A stretch of 64,000 nucleotides of DNA from Lineus longissimus (lineage: Eukaryota > Nemertea > Pilidiophora > Heteronemertea > Lineidae): assembly GCF_910592395.1 (NCBI RefSeq), contig NC_088309.1, forward strand, positions 24,492,599 through 24,556,598, written 5' to 3'. The translations under genes and the position numbers were made by a program. Within the stretch, counting starts at the first letter, position 1. Each line of letters starts with the position of its first letter. The notes below the pieces were generated by a model that was not told where the DNA came from, made no database searches, and saw nothing but the letters and a program-made list of their open reading frames with translations. Shown one piece after another: positions 13,201-26,753 of this stretch.

Positions 13201-16200
13201 TGGCACTATCAATTTGATCTATGTGGCAAAAACTGCATGCATGCAACCGCGAGAAATAGATCATTCCATATCTTGGATTCATGGTTGTTAACACTAAAAG
13301 AAATTGGCATGTCGGAAGCTTCCATTTCTAAAGAACAGATTTAGGACAAAATGCATCATGTTCATTTATCAAGTAAACAGCCATATCGGTCGATATAAAT
13401 AGCTGCTAGTTCCGCTGGGCGTCGGATTATATGTCACCGTTAGGGATTTATTTTCAGTGAGCACTGACCGTTATTCTTTAATGAAGAATTTATGTTCGTT
13501 ATTATGATGGTTTGTTGGAGAAGTTCAAGAAGTCAGGGTATTCATCAAGCAGAATCAAGAAGAAAAAAAACAGATAGGAGAGAGACAATCACCATATGTC
13601 TTTCAGGACAGGCCGCTGCAGATTTAAAGCCAGCCTGAAGAGGATGAACATGGCCGAATTAGGAAGGTACATGTACCATGCAACGCACATTTAGATCAAA
13701 CGCCAGATCATGTGCTGCCAACTCGATCCGGGACACCGAGAGGCTGGCCACATTGGTCAGTTGTCCAACCTCATGAGTTTATTCGGAACTATTTCACTAC
13801 CATAACATATTTCACTTCAGATATTCAGATATTTGCGCTGGTTACTATGACCTACAGTTTCATTGGTCAGTGTCTGAATGGTAATCGACTCTAATTGCTG
13901 GATGATTGGTTCATAGGATCATGAATAAATATCACACTCCAATGTTAGCATCTAATCTGACGCGAGGCACTAGAGGCTGCATTTCCTTGCCCATATCACT
14001 TAATAAGCTGACAAAGAGCCGTTGTCCGACTCTAACCGAGGTGACAAGCGGATGTTATCACGTATTATGGTTCCACTGCTTCTGATCAGGGGCATTAGAG
14101 CGAAATAAGTACCGGGGAGATAAAACAATGTACGCCTGTCAATAGCCAATTCGTGTGCCAAGTGTGCCGTTTTGAAGCAATCTGCTTTTTTTGCGGATGA
14201 CATCTCAATAACTGGCGACCATCACGTAAAAAAAGGGTATTTGCACTATAGAACGGCATTCATGCACCTGCATTCAAGTATCATTGTGTTTAAACAAGTA
14301 GTTTCTGTTGCTGCGACCTGCGATGTAGCCATGCCAATATGGGGACGATTCCCGAGATTTAACCAGTCGCTGTCGATAGAAATCGTTCGTTTCCTGACCG
14401 AATTTGGTGTAAAAAATGAATTCTAAATGTGGTTAAGTAATGGCAAACTGTTAGAAGGACCTCTTCAACCGACACAAATATGCTTAATATGATTAATTCT
14501 CGATTCACCAAGAGAAGCCAGAAATTCATGCGTTTTGCAACATCAAGAGGCCGGCCATTAATGTCGGCGTTATCGTTGCTATTGTCGCCGGTAATGTCCT
14601 GAAGCTATTGTTCATTACCCATTATTTCCAGCACGTCCATTGTTGATGGATTAGCAAAACAAAGAAATGGTGCAGCTCAAAGCTGACCAGCATGGAAAAG
14701 GCAAAATAACGAACTGTCACAAAGCTTAATTCATGTGTTTTTGAATAACCGGGCTCTGGTCTCTATGTCTTTTAATGTTTCAATCCAATCTAAAATCAGA
14801 CTTCTTCAATGTTCCTGATACTTTGACATTTCTAAATCATATCGTGTCCATGAGCCCCATCGTTTGTATTGGCTCAGATAAAACTTACGCTTGAAATTGA
14901 CCTTTGCTTCGGCCAGATCTTGGATGTCTTGCATTTTGCTATCGTATTATTCTTTGTCTGACATTTTATCTAAAAGGAATTTCATGATACGTTTTCAACT
15001 TAAATATGCGGTGTGTTAGCTAAAGAGCCTTTTTTCATTAGCAGGCAAATGTCCTGCCCGTCAGACCTTCTTTGATGGCGAATTGGATAAAACATGAGGG
15101 AGTGAGATACATATGACCTTTCGCTTCGGCTATAAGAACGGTCAAACTTTGTGTTCTAGAACACCTTATGTAAAATGATATTTAAAAATAGATAAGCTGC
15201 CGAGATGTGTGAATATGCTGCAAATACCATTTCCATATTGGATATTTCAAAAGATACTATTTTTATTCGGAAATAGAAGTTAGCGAAGTTTCTAAAACCA
15301 TTGTCGAATTACAGTTAATTCTTAAACTCAGCGTAGAAATCTTGTAAGTACCACATCTCATCCAAGAAAAAACCAATAACCTTTATCATGCCCAACTAAC
15401 ACCTACATTTATAGATCGAGGATCGAGTTTTTCCTCCATAAAAGAAAACAACGCTTTAAAAGCGAATGGTGCTATCGGAAAGATGAACCAATAATACTTG
15501 TACGAGCGTCAAGTTCGTAGTGTAAGGTAATAGTACTATGTGGTGTAATGAAAATGCGCTGCTTAAAAACCCCTCTCCGAATCTAGAAAACCCAATTACT
15601 TATATTTTTAACAATTTCATTTCGCTTTGAAGATGTTGCAGAGACTCTGATACACACTTAATCAAGCTAATTGCCTTATGGCGGTGCATATAAGCTGCAA
15701 AGCTTTCGGTGGCATCTACGGAATGCTACATTATGGAATCGTATTGCTAACCACTCAGGTCATTTGTTCTGGGAAGCAGACCAAATCGCATAATTCTTTG
15801 ATGGATATTATAAGTTTTTGTTCATTCTTGAAATCTTTTCCCGCTAGCTCTAACTGAAAATTACCCTGGGTACCCGACTCACGTATCACAGGCCTGCCTT
15901 TGCGAAAAAGTTTTCTCTCAAGATAATATTTGAAATGGGTAAAATGGTCATGAACTCGTCATTCATACATTTAATTCTTTATGGCAACGTGGATGGATTG
16001 CATGCCGGGTCGGGATTAGATGCAGTGAATAATGACCAAACTTGAAAAAGGGGGTTACCGTCGCTAAAGGAGACACCGGTATGCATGTAAACTATAACTC
16101 AAAAGAAAGGTTACAGAATAATGCATACCAAGTACTCGACTGGTGGCACGTAATGCAGTTGACTCTCTCTGTTATGAAAAATTGTCATGCTTCGACCGAT

Positions 16201-18466
16201 GCTGATGGCGATGGACGAAATAAACAACGACTAAGGGCACGAGAACGCACAATTATGTTTGTCCTTCGACTCTAAAATCTCTTAAGTGCTTATTGCGTAT
16301 TCAACCGAGAAACCATCGGCTTGCTAATGCGATTTTATGTCCTGATTAAACATCTCGGCATGTTGTGGAGCCACGGGTGATAATATCCATAATGCTGGAT
16401 AGGTCATCCGTTATGGTAATGCTGTGTATTGTACTGGTTCCCTTAAAGCTCGCCAGGGTGACTATCGTTATTAACCTGGTGAGTTGTGTGTGGATGCAGG
16501 GCATCCTGCCACAAGTCAGGAAGGAGATTATATATCACTGTTTCTTGTCAAGACCAGGCGCCATTCAGATCAAATCGTAAACGTGGTTGTGCACGGAGTC
16601 AACAATATGCGATCGAAGACAGTTTCTGTTGGGAAGATTCGAGACTCCGGTGGAGATAATGGCCTCGGTCTTCGTCCGCCGAGTGATTACTGTGTCAAAT
16701 CGTGATTTGGTGACTTTGACCGTTGGAGCACCGTATGAACCAACTGTTTGGCCATGCCTTAATGAATGATAGCGGTCACAGACGCTTATAATCCAGTAGG
16801 CTATACTCATTAGAAAGTGTGCTGGTGTATGATATATTCTTCATTTCCGGACAACCCAGTGTTTGTGACCACGAAGCCCCACAAAGTCAATGAATACTCT
16901 CCTCTTTCCATTACCGCCCTCTCCCTGTCATTGGGAAGATCGATTATCCGTTGTCTGTAGAAGTCTCACCGGTAGCAATATAATGTCATCATTCTGTCGT
17001 TATTCTCTCTCCGATGTCTAATTTGGACTTTAGACAGTTCATTTCCTCTGAAGATCGGACAGTGTGGTGAACCAGACACATCCGTCCGTTTTCCTTGGTT
17101 TTCATGACGCCATGTTTTTGTTGTTGTTACGAACCAACATAAACATCATGGAGTATTGAGAGAGACAGCTATGGGTGCATCCGAGACATACTTCGTCGGC
17201 AGTTGGTCCTAAACAACTTTAAGGCAAAATACAATGTTGACCTTAATACTTCATCTCATCTCTTCCCATCTTGTTTTTGTCACCGAAAAAGCCGTTAGAT
17301 TTGATTTCGTAGGAAACATCCTTACTTCCATCGGGAGCTCTAAGGGATCATGAATGCACCAAGTGTCTAATGCTACCAGCCTCCAGACTGCGTCAAGTGT
17401 TTACGCGACTTCCATCAATGTCAAGACGCACTTAACGTACATGCATCGTCTCACATGTACAATGTAAGATGGGGATGAAGAATTGGTTGACGGCAAGGCT
17501 GTTTACTGTTATATTTTTGCTGAGACAACATACGTCATCTTGAAGCTAGGGGTTTTAATTCACGCAATTCTGATTTGCCCAGGTGGAAGCGAGCAGACTG
17601 TTAACGCTTACCCTTATTGTCTGGCCAAGATGGTAAACGTGTACGTGTACAGTTGATTCTTAGTAAAAAAATTATGCTCAAAAGCAGAAAAAAATCTATG
17701 AACATTCACAGCGTTGGCAGTGCTTAGCGACGACTCGTTCCACCTAGTCTAACGATATTCATGCTTCGACAGGTCAAATCACCCGTTTTAAGCAAATACC
17801 AGGTGTCAATTCAAATTTATTCGCTTCTTCAGCGACTAAGTTTCTGGAATGTGATTTTTTAAATTTTTTTTGCAAAACACCAGTGCTGTGGTTTATTATT
17901 TCCATCATGTCGTCTCTTGCTTGCTTTTGTTGCGGCGGGTCAATCCAGGGGCCCCATCTGAACCCTGAAATAATTGTATTGGTCGTGTTTGGTGTTGTTA
18001 ATGGTTCTAGGAGATCAATCGATAGTTAGGTCAGTAATTGTGCGTCCATTCTGCGAGGCGAATGAGATAATGGTTGCATGAGCTGCGTCGTCTTGGGAAG
18101 TGGGTCTGATATATTGCCAATAGCGCTCAGACAACAGTTCCATTAGGTGCATATTAGGGACATCCTTCGGTCCATTAGGGCAAATGGACCGCTAAACTAC
18201 TAACTGCGAGAGAAAGAAAAGTTGCTTTAATCAACCCAATTTTGGAAGAACATCGTCTTCGAATATGCACATTTGGCACCGTGAAGTGCAAGCTGAAGTC
18301 ATATCGATTTCTATTCTGGGGGGGGGGGGATTGCAGTTGCAGGGACCTATATTGAGGACAGAAAACGTAGTTCCGGAAATGAGTCTGTTATTTGCATGCA
18401 GTAACGATTTTCATGGACAGTGGTGTTGTTGATGATGACGATGATGATATGATGATATGCTGATAG

Positions 18467-18467
<1 letters not shown>
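10297..18467. other. Gene-poor stretch, no supported gene
   Basis: No recognisable coding exon was found. Open frames around 16.4-16.8 kb overlap on both strands but show no domain or convincing splice sites. Small features are a G-run near 11084 and another near 18319. Confidence 0.45.

Positions 18468-18519
<52 letters not shown>
18468..18519. repeat. (GAT)n microsatellite
   Basis: About 17 uninterrupted GAT triplets form a pure tract. An impure GAT-rich leader precedes it from about 18429, and a short ATC run lies at 18771-18788. The poly-serine frame on the minus strand is only a translation of this repeat. Confidence 0.95.
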
Positions 18520-18539
18520 GTAGTGGTGGTATCACCCGT

Positions 18540-21500
18540 CCTGTCTCCAGACATCACACTAACATCTCAATCTTCATTATTCAGGAGTATATTAATCTAG
18601 AAGGCGCCATTGTATGCCAAAGATGTCCAAGGAGAGACAATAAAATGATTCAAGATTGCAACAAATCGCGCGATCTCGCACCTCAAAGCCTACACTCATC
18701 CTGAATACTGTCAATAAACAATGATATAAGCAATTGCCATGAATCGGATATGATTCCGTATGGATCATATGCATCATCATCATCATCATATATCAAGAAA
18801 ATAACTTTATCGGCCAATATCAATCTGTTCCGGTCGTGCTTGGCGATATGTCTTAGATTGGCCATTTAATATCCTGTTGGTAGCAATAAAGTAGACGAGT
18901 GATTCTATTACTAATTCCGATTGCTCCACCTTGTGATTCTGTTACAAGAATTATTGATGCTGATTGTTATACTTTTATTCATTATTCATCATTACCGGCG
19001 TTGTGACCCTAAAATTGTACTTGTGCCGGAGCTCCACTAGCTACTGGCCACCAGAGTGTTGGATCGTTTATTAGCCCTGGCATACATTTAGCCACCCCCC
19101 CCCCTGTAAAAGGAACCATGGCTTTCAATCGCATCCCTCTTTGTCGCAGCCAGCAGTGAGGCCAGTAATGTAATATCTTTACACGAAGACCGAGATAGGC
19201 ACAGTCCCTGAGACACAGCTGAGGTAACTGTACACGCTGAATGCAAATCATCTAAAGTTATTTCAATATTCTATAGGAAGACCTATTCTATATCTAATTC
19301 GTTGAGAAAGCGGTAGAACTCATACAACAGCACAGATGAGCCAGCTGTTGCGTTTGTCAGCCTAATTCAGTAATTATAGAATATCAGCCGAGTCCCAAAC
19401 CGATTGTCACGAAAACGAACAAGCTGCATCGCGCGCATTGGTCGCTAGTTTGGTGTCGCCCGTATCTGATCAGAGACGGCTTTCGAATTCATCCACAAAA
19501 CCGGAAAAAAAGAATTTAATGCCAGCTTTATCATCTTTATTATTAAGTCCATGCTATCAGTTAACAGTGGCTATCACGCACTGCGGTGATTAATCAACAA
19601 AACAATGAAATGGACTGCTCAAGCTGCTATGAAGGAAAGCAAGAATGACAGCAGTGTTTTTTTTAATCGAAAAAGGGAATTGATATTACAGTTTGTTTTT
19701 AGAGATGAGAGAGAGTCTAACTTGGGAAACACAAGGAAGTCGAGTAATCTTAAACTTTATGGCGATAACACTTATTTTCTTCATTGGGATTGAATCGCAC
19801 TGAATCAAATAACATATGGGCGGGAAAGGATGGAATATTATGGCGAGACTACTCACTGTCATCTCTCCCACATATTCAGCTGGCTTTCGTGACAAATCCA
19901 TGCACGGATTGTGACCCCGACAAAGAAATATAATTAGAACTCTAAATAAGCTTCACATGTACGTGCCGTATATATTGCAGGGGGCTTTTGTCCAAATGCC
20001 ATCATAGATGATATACGGCACGTGCCAGTGAAATTCTAAACGGGCAGACAACCTTTACCTAATCCTTCACTCCGTATATAGATCGTCTAACTTTTTGCCA
20101 TCTGTGTCGTATTTTCATTCGCTGTAAGAATCCATTTTCTGATAATAATGCAACATCCTGTGGCTTTTCCGTATAAGAACCTCAGTATCATCTTCTAACT
20201 TTAGCTTTGGTAATCACACTCTATGTGTGTCCATCGGTATTCGATACAGATTATGGCTTTGTGATCATATTTTCGGTCTTTTTCGTAGTACATAAGACGA
20301 AGAGTCATATAGCTTCACTTCTGCGGGTGCATCTTTTGTGTCTACAACAAAAGAATTTTTGATATTTTCTGCGACTCAGAAATATGAATCCGATAGCTCA
20401 AAGGAGTTTAATCAACCGGCACCAAAGCTGCGGCAGATCGTTCTTTTGATGAAAAAGAAGGCTTTGTCATGTTGGTGAAAACGCCCTTTTCATCCGGCCT
20501 ATCAGTGTAGGCTGATGGTTTGCACTATCAGCGTTACTTCAAGCTGGTGATATTGAATAGAAAATATTTTCAATCTTCTCAAAAGCTTTTCACACTGCAG
20601 GTGCTTTTTGCGCTGTGTGTCTCTCTTTGAGCAACCGCCTTGTGATACTGTGTGATATGTCATTGAATGTGTTACTCGTAGTGCATGGCGTGTTTACCTA
20701 TAAAACAACCAGTGTCTGTATTAACAACTAAGCCAATTTAATCTCGAACCGCAAGGAAAATCATGACGTGTTATTCTGAACAAACATGTTGATTCATAAT
20801 GATGGTACTATAAAAGTCAACACAGCTGTCGATGATACTTGTGTATTGGCAGCCATAAAATGTTCGTGTCGTATCTACTAAAAATGGCAAGAACTTAATG
20901 ATATGCAAGATTTTTCTGTTGTTTTTTAAAGTAGCTGGACGACAAACGAGAAATGAATCTCGGAAATGCATTTTATACGCTTCCTCGACTTGAGATCTCC
21001 GAGTAAGTAGATTATCTGTTAAGTGTTATGGTCATGTCAACGCGAAGGAAGCTCTACCCTCCTTCAGAGTTCAGACGCATTTCGAATTGTACAGTTTTTT
21101 TTCAGAGTTTGTAGTTCTACTTTGTAGATTTAGCTTAGAAAGCGAATCCAGTAATGAGTGTAGGGTAGTTTGAGAGTGTATATTCGGGTGATCCGCTCGT
21201 GCGGTCGTATGTACCAAACCTCGGTGGCCCAATGTCAATACGGACTCAGTGGTTGCGGATCGCTGGCATCTGCGAGTCCCACTCCAACCTCAGCTTTGAG
21301 GCTACATTGTAGTCCTCTACGTTGTAGAGTTGTCCAGCTAAATCTTCAATCTCAATTTAAATCCTCATTGCATCGAGCCATTTTTAGACTTGATTACCCT
21401 TAACTTCATCACTCAATTCTGATCTAGCAATATGATTGACGACGTCCCACTCGGCTACCAACTTGTCAACCGATGCAGGTACAATAGCATAGTCTCGATT

Positions 21501-22009
21501 GACTGGTGTCTCTCCTACTGACTGGTTACTTTCATCATTTATTAAGGCGTAGTCGAATGCATTCCATCATGGAATTAGCTGTGATAATCAACCATGACCA
21601 AACAAACAGACCTAATGGGTTTGCTTAGGCAAAAATCCGTAAACATTGTAGTGAATGATGGTTACTGTGACGGGAAGCTGATTCTGTATTCAGACGGGAA
21701 CGTAATGGTGGTTTTTACTCTTACGTGATTAATGTTGTCTAAAATTTACGTGAGTTTAGCTAGAGTACGTAACCAATGTTCTTGTAAAAGAACGACCGTG
21801 GGTAGCCGTTTGGATGGAAGAGGTAATGCATAGGTTTCAAGGAAAAATCACAAAATGATGCCAAGCTGCTTCAGTAATAAAATGATATACTAAGTATACT
21901 GCATTAATGTACATGTATAATTAAAGAATGTAGCCGTCAAATGGTAAGATACACACCGAAAAAGTCCATTCCAAAATATCAAGGTAAAATAATATAAGGA
22001 AAAATAACA
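18540..22009. other. Gene-poor stretch with one small inverted repeat
   Basis: No supported gene. A perfect 13-bp inverted repeat (ACGTGCCGTATAT) lies at 19961-19973 and 20011-20023 with a 37-bp spacer. A C-run sits near 19096. The remaining open frames are short and featureless. Confidence 0.45.
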
Positions 22010-22090
22010 AGGTCCTCTCTTCAGGACTCGAACTCACGACCTCTGGTTTTATTTGCCAACACTTTTATCCACAAAGCCACTGGGCTGCTC
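22010..22090 (-). repeat. tRNA-like sequence (pseudogene or SINE head), minus strand
   Basis: Read on the minus strand this has the layout of a tRNA gene: an A-box-like GTGGCTTTGTGGATAAAAG, an anticodon-arm-like segment and a B box GAGTTCGAGTCC, with a T-run just downstream. The anticodon loop lacks the expected U33, the T stem has mismatches, and the acceptor ends do not pair. It is therefore most likely a tRNA-derived repeat or a decayed tRNA rather than a working gene. Confidence 0.5.
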
Positions 22091-22381
22091 GAAATGCCTG
22101 TCGTTTTATAGGCCTTTATAGAATGTGCAAACATTTGTGTGTAATCTTTGTTCAACATCTGTGAGCGGCTTCCAGTGGGCAACTGCAGGAAGAAAGTCAT
22201 TTTTTCTTTGCTGTGCGTGATTATCTATGAGGAGTCTACGTTTTCTCTTAGCAATGTTCACCTTTGTCTTGGTGTCTTCTTCTATTACATGTACTTGAGA
22301 AAATTGCTGGTTCATCTATCAAAAATAAAGCATAATCGCCATTCATATAAGATATATTTGCTGGCAGCAGTTCACAAGAAA

Positions 22382-22461
22382 GCCCCCCTAGCTCAGACGG
22401 TTAGAGCGTTCGTATTCTCAGCCCGAGTTCGAGTCCCTTCTGTCCGAGTTCGAATCCCTGC
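22382..22461 (+). repeat. tRNA-like sequence with duplicated B box
   Basis: The 5' part (TAGCTCAGACGGTTAGAGC) is a near-perfect tRNA D arm and A box. Two B-box-like copies, CCGAGTTCGAGTCCC at 22423-22437 and CCGAGTTCGAATCCC at 22444-22458, follow in direct repeat 21 bp apart. A T-run, a possible polymerase III stop, begins about 14 bp later. No GGGGGGC end exists to pair with the GCCCCCC start. I read it as a rearranged tRNA pseudogene or SINE head. Confidence 0.55.
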
Positions 22462-22469
22462 AGAAGATT

Positions 22470-25400
22470 TTAATTTTTTTTTCTCTTCCAAAATTCTCCG
22501 AGACTGTCCGCATCGTCCTGTGGCTTGCTGGTTTGTGAAATCAAGCGCATCGAAGCATTGGAGGTCTATCATGTTTCAGGCCGTATTCAGAAGGACATTT
22601 CGATCGTTTGAATTTCTTACTACCGCCGAATGGGACGCTCTGGTTTTGTGCTTGCATTTCAGTTTTAATTGAAATGTTATTCAGCGATTCAGAATACAAG
22701 GACGCTCATCCGGGGCACCTCTTTTGTATACACATCGCCCGGGAGTATCGAACTGTTTAACTCCATCAGGTGGGAACACTACAGGAGTTTATGTTCAAAC
22801 ACCTCTTCGAAAGTAATCACTATCCATAAAACATGTCCCATTGGCAGAGATGCTCATATCACTATTGACTGGTACAGCCTAGGGGAGTACTGTCCCTGAT
22901 GTCAAGAGTGATTACTCATTGACGTACGAGACACTATATCAAAGGAAGGCCTTAGGGGACATTGTCGTACCTGTTTAAAGGTGAGCTCCTCAAAGAAAAG
23001 ACACGCTGTGAATCTTTCTAACTATATCTCACGAAAGGTCTAACAGTGTCATATTTGACATCGTCTCCGTCATGTCCGCAATTGGCAGAAGATCGCTAGC
23101 CGTTCTAGCCCAATTATAGTGTCTCGATGATCATCGCATAAGGCCTGCACTCTTAGGAATAAAGGTTTTTGAGCTTCTGCGCAGGGTATTCAGCCAACAC
23201 AAATATGCAGCCCGTATCATTGCAATGGGTCGCAGCAAGAGTAAAGTATTGACAGGGGCTTAGACTGGGGTTGCAAATATCAGCAGATAAGGACCGCTTC
23301 TCCAAGGATTGCTTTTTTGCAGCATCGAAATACATGTACCTCGATTCTTATTCAGATTGAAGGAAAATGCTTAATCTAGCAAACCAGCGTTTGATAACTT
23401 TTGAAGCTGTAATTGATTGCTCTTCAATTTGAGCTCAAAATTAGCGAGTTATCTCAAAGACCCAGTAAGAGGATCGAAAATAAAATCATATACACCTTCA
23501 AGGAAAATGGCCAGCCTTTGCCTTCCTGGGTGTGTTTTTCCTCATAACAATCAATTTCTTAACCAGAACACCAATGCAGACAGTATTGTTTCCTTAAGCT
23601 GTTACTTATACAGTTAGGTCGTCGTTATCGGGTTAGAGGATAATATCGTGAAGCCTTCCCAATAGAGATGATAACCATTATTTCCTTCACGTTTATCGTT
23701 AACAGATTAGGCAAACAATGAACGGAGTAACATAAGCTGACCAACAGGATAAAGGGAATATCAACCAGTGTAAAACTAAGCTTGATGGTGATCATAGGCG
23801 ACAAGCAAAGTGTTCAACCGTGATGAAGAAGTGTTATGTTCAAACTTTACCCGGCAAATGGATCCTGGATCGATTCGAAATAAGACTCCCTTATTGATGA
23901 GGCAGCACACCGCATGCGATCTTTATGAACTGCGTGTACTCTCCCGATCTATCAGCATACTGCAACATCTAAACCGTCAATATGGAAGACTTTTAACCAC
24001 TATCCATTTCACTTGTCTCATAAGATGTCTGAAGATGAATAGAATATGCGATTGGATCAGAAATATCGCTAGTGAATCGATTCATCGGAAGACAAACTCA
24101 GAAATATTTGTGTGTAATCGATTTTGGAACAAAACATCTTTTAATGAGGTAAAGCGAGGCTTTTTGCAATGATTTGTTCTCGAGTACGCCGGTTTAAAGG
24201 TAGAGAATGCCACCCTGGGAAATCAGTGATGGTGACCAAGATGTGTGCCTTTGTTGTGAGACAAGTTGGAGTTGCATGTACAACTTTTTCATTTACATTC
24301 AATATTGACCATCATGCCCTCAAGGAATCATAAAGGCGATGGTCCAGGGCGTTCACCCAGCGATCCCCACAGCTTTGTCGTCCTTTATGCTCCTTATGGC
24401 CACGAAATACATTTCATAGTATGGTAGCGAGTACCTTTTACTTTAGTAAATTACAACACGATAGACATATTGACTAGACGTCGCGTGCGAAACACACTTG
24501 ACATTTGATCCTTCAGCTAGAATGGCGACAAAGCCAATCAGTTTGAAAAACCTCTACCATTACCTTGTCGCATGACTTGGAAGCAATAAATGTAATAAGT
24601 TGACCACCACAGTCTAAGGGGCACTCTTTTTATTAGCATACATTATTATACACGAGTCAAGGTGTCGTAGGGAAGCCCAGGGGAATGTGACAAAATATGT
24701 TCGTTACCTGTCAAAAACCATACCCTTAACCATAAAGAAGTCCTCATGCCTCAAGCAATTATCAACGCATTCTATACGTGACGAAAATTACCTTTAAAAA
24801 GCGTAGGAGTCGTCTTGTTGATCGAAGGAGAATGCATTGTCTTCTAGATGATGTACATGTAGTTTGCTGCCCCTGAACAAAAAAGGTATTGGAAATGCCT
24901 TATACATGTACATCACTATCTGTTAGTAACTCCGATAATTCCTTCAACATGTTCTTTTTAACGCTTCGCCGCCTAACCAAATGCTTCGCAATTCAACCTT
25001 GGTCATGGCCACGCAATCGAACTATCTGAGGATATGATATGATATGTCTGAGAAAAGTACCATCATTAGGGGCGGTCATCTTGTCAATGACTTTAAGAGA
25101 AATTGTATGCTACACATGTCCTGGGCTTGATTGGTCCGTGGCACCATGGATAAATCAATTCGTCATTTGGAGTAAGTTAGTGGCCTAATATCAGATTAAT
25201 TCGCCGTGTGTTTCAATTTAGCTTAGAGTAACCGGGCTGGTTACGCTAAGAATTTAGCCATGACGAGAATACATACGTGTAGTGTCGGTCATACCGGCAG
25301 GGGAGTAATGGACAATGTTTTGACATTTGGATCATTTGTAATGGCATACCACGTACAATATACCTGTTCATTCACCAGCAGGCGAAAATGTTTAGTCGAC

Positions 25401-25630
25401 CTGAATAATTTGACATCCCATGGGATGGAAAGGGGCGAAGAAACTGAGACCATTCACTTCTTTTAAACCCCCAAATCACCAATTGAGGCGACCGTTTTTC
25501 TGGTCGTGATCAGAGAATCATTGAATTCATGAAGAACATAAGTCATAGTCGACCGACGTCCGTCCGGTTTCGCACCGTGACAATTGAGAGCTTCAGGTGC
25601 CAAAGTTACCGAATACCTGATATTTCCTCC
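22470..25630. other. Gene-poor stretch, no supported gene
   Basis: Only short frames without motifs. The longest (23810-24172, +, 120 codons) shows no recognisable domain and is not flanked by convincing splice sites. Confidence 0.45.
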
Positions 25631-25800
25631 TTGACACTGGAGTGATTCCTTGAAATTATGTAACATGCCCCTTTGTTATATTCTAGTTGACACTGGAGTC
25701 ATTCCCTGACAATTCGTAACATGCATATTTTTCATGCTATTCTACTTGACATTTGAGTCATTACTTGACATTACGTAGCATGTCCCCAGTTGTCTCAACC
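25631..25800. repeat. Three-copy ~56-bp tandem repeat
   Basis: Three diverged copies start at 25631, 25687 and 25746, spaced 56 and 59 bp apart. Each begins with TTGACA(C/T)TNGAGT, followed by an A/T-rich middle and a TAACATG/TAGCATG block. Differences are scattered, which suggests an old local duplication. Confidence 0.8.
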
Positions 25801-26640
25801 AGGTCGCCTCTAATGTCAAATCTATCAGGCTCTCATTACAAACATTCTTACAGATTTAATCTACCGTTCTTGTGCGCCCGATAATCAGTCGCCGGATAAC
25901 TAAAAGGTGAGATCAGCGAATCGATCTCACTGCTTACAGTCTGTAACGTGGCGAAATAATCTCAATCTGTAGCCGATCAAATTACGCCGTGTTTTCTTCA
26001 TGGTCGACTGGTCTATTGAACATCCCGATGGCGAGAACCAATTTGATATTTCATTACTGTGTCAACCCCAGCCGTCAGAGACAAGCTGCTACAAGCGGTC
26101 CCTCCTCCGCTTATCAAATCTAACAAGAATATTCTGCTGCTAGAGCTGTAACATAATCGGTAGCAGTGTTAGATAATATACATTTTTTTTCTATTTTGAT
26201 TAAGAAATATAATTTGCCTAATTGGTATCCACGGTTGAATTTCGTTGAAAATAAAAAGATTGTCTCGTCAGCGTATTGATACACGTATCAAATATAACGC
26301 GTAGACTTTTTTTACGAACATGATACATGATTGTGTAGAGTTTTGCGGAACATTGCACTTCATAATTGCCTCGCGCTATGAATAAAAAGGAAATGATTGC
26401 TTACATTCTGTCATGTTCGCATGCCCCGTGCGATTCAAGAAAAATCGCGTTTACAATTGCGATTGCGTCATACATCGTACATGCAACGGTGCGATATGAC
26501 ACCTAAATTTCGTCATATTTCAGGGAATTAAAAAAAAAATTCATGGAGGGTTTCTCTGAGACCTAGGACCTGAGAATGCGGTGGTAAAACTTAGTCCTCT
26601 TAATAAATGTTTCAAATCTGAATTTCTTTGTGTATTGCAG
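25801..26640. other. Region upstream of the receptor gene
   Basis: No coding region is seen. It would contain the promoter and/or an intron of the GPCR gene, ending at the splice acceptor TTGCAG at 26635-26640. No confident core-promoter motif can be named. Confidence 0.35.
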
Positions 26641-26753
26641 GAGACAAATCTGCCACGATTCATTATCTTCTACTGTTGGAATGAACCTCATGGGCTCCAA
26701 CTGTTCTCATTCCGCTATGTCTTCTGGCTATTCCCTAATACTCTTGATTTCAG
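26641..26753 (+). other. Predicted 5' non-coding exon of the GPCR gene, with a uORF
   Basis: The segment is bounded by a good acceptor (TGTATTGCAG) and a good donor (CAG|GTGAGA). Splicing it to the acceptor at 27131 puts it upstream of the receptor start codon. It contains an ATG whose 25-codon frame would stop just after the junction (the last G joins GA of the next exon, then TGA). This is therefore a candidate upstream ORF that could damp translation. Linkage to the GPCR is inferred from position and splice signals only. Confidence 0.4.

Noticed and set aside
14172-14426. FFADDI motif reminiscent of a reverse transcriptase catalytic box
   Set aside because: No other reverse transcriptase block surrounds it and the frame is short; a chance match.
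18347-18535. 62-codon frame with a long serine run
   Set aside because: It is the translation of the (GAT)n microsatellite on the minus strand, not a gene.
23810-24172. 120-codon plus-strand frame
   Set aside because: No recognisable motif and no supporting neighbours.
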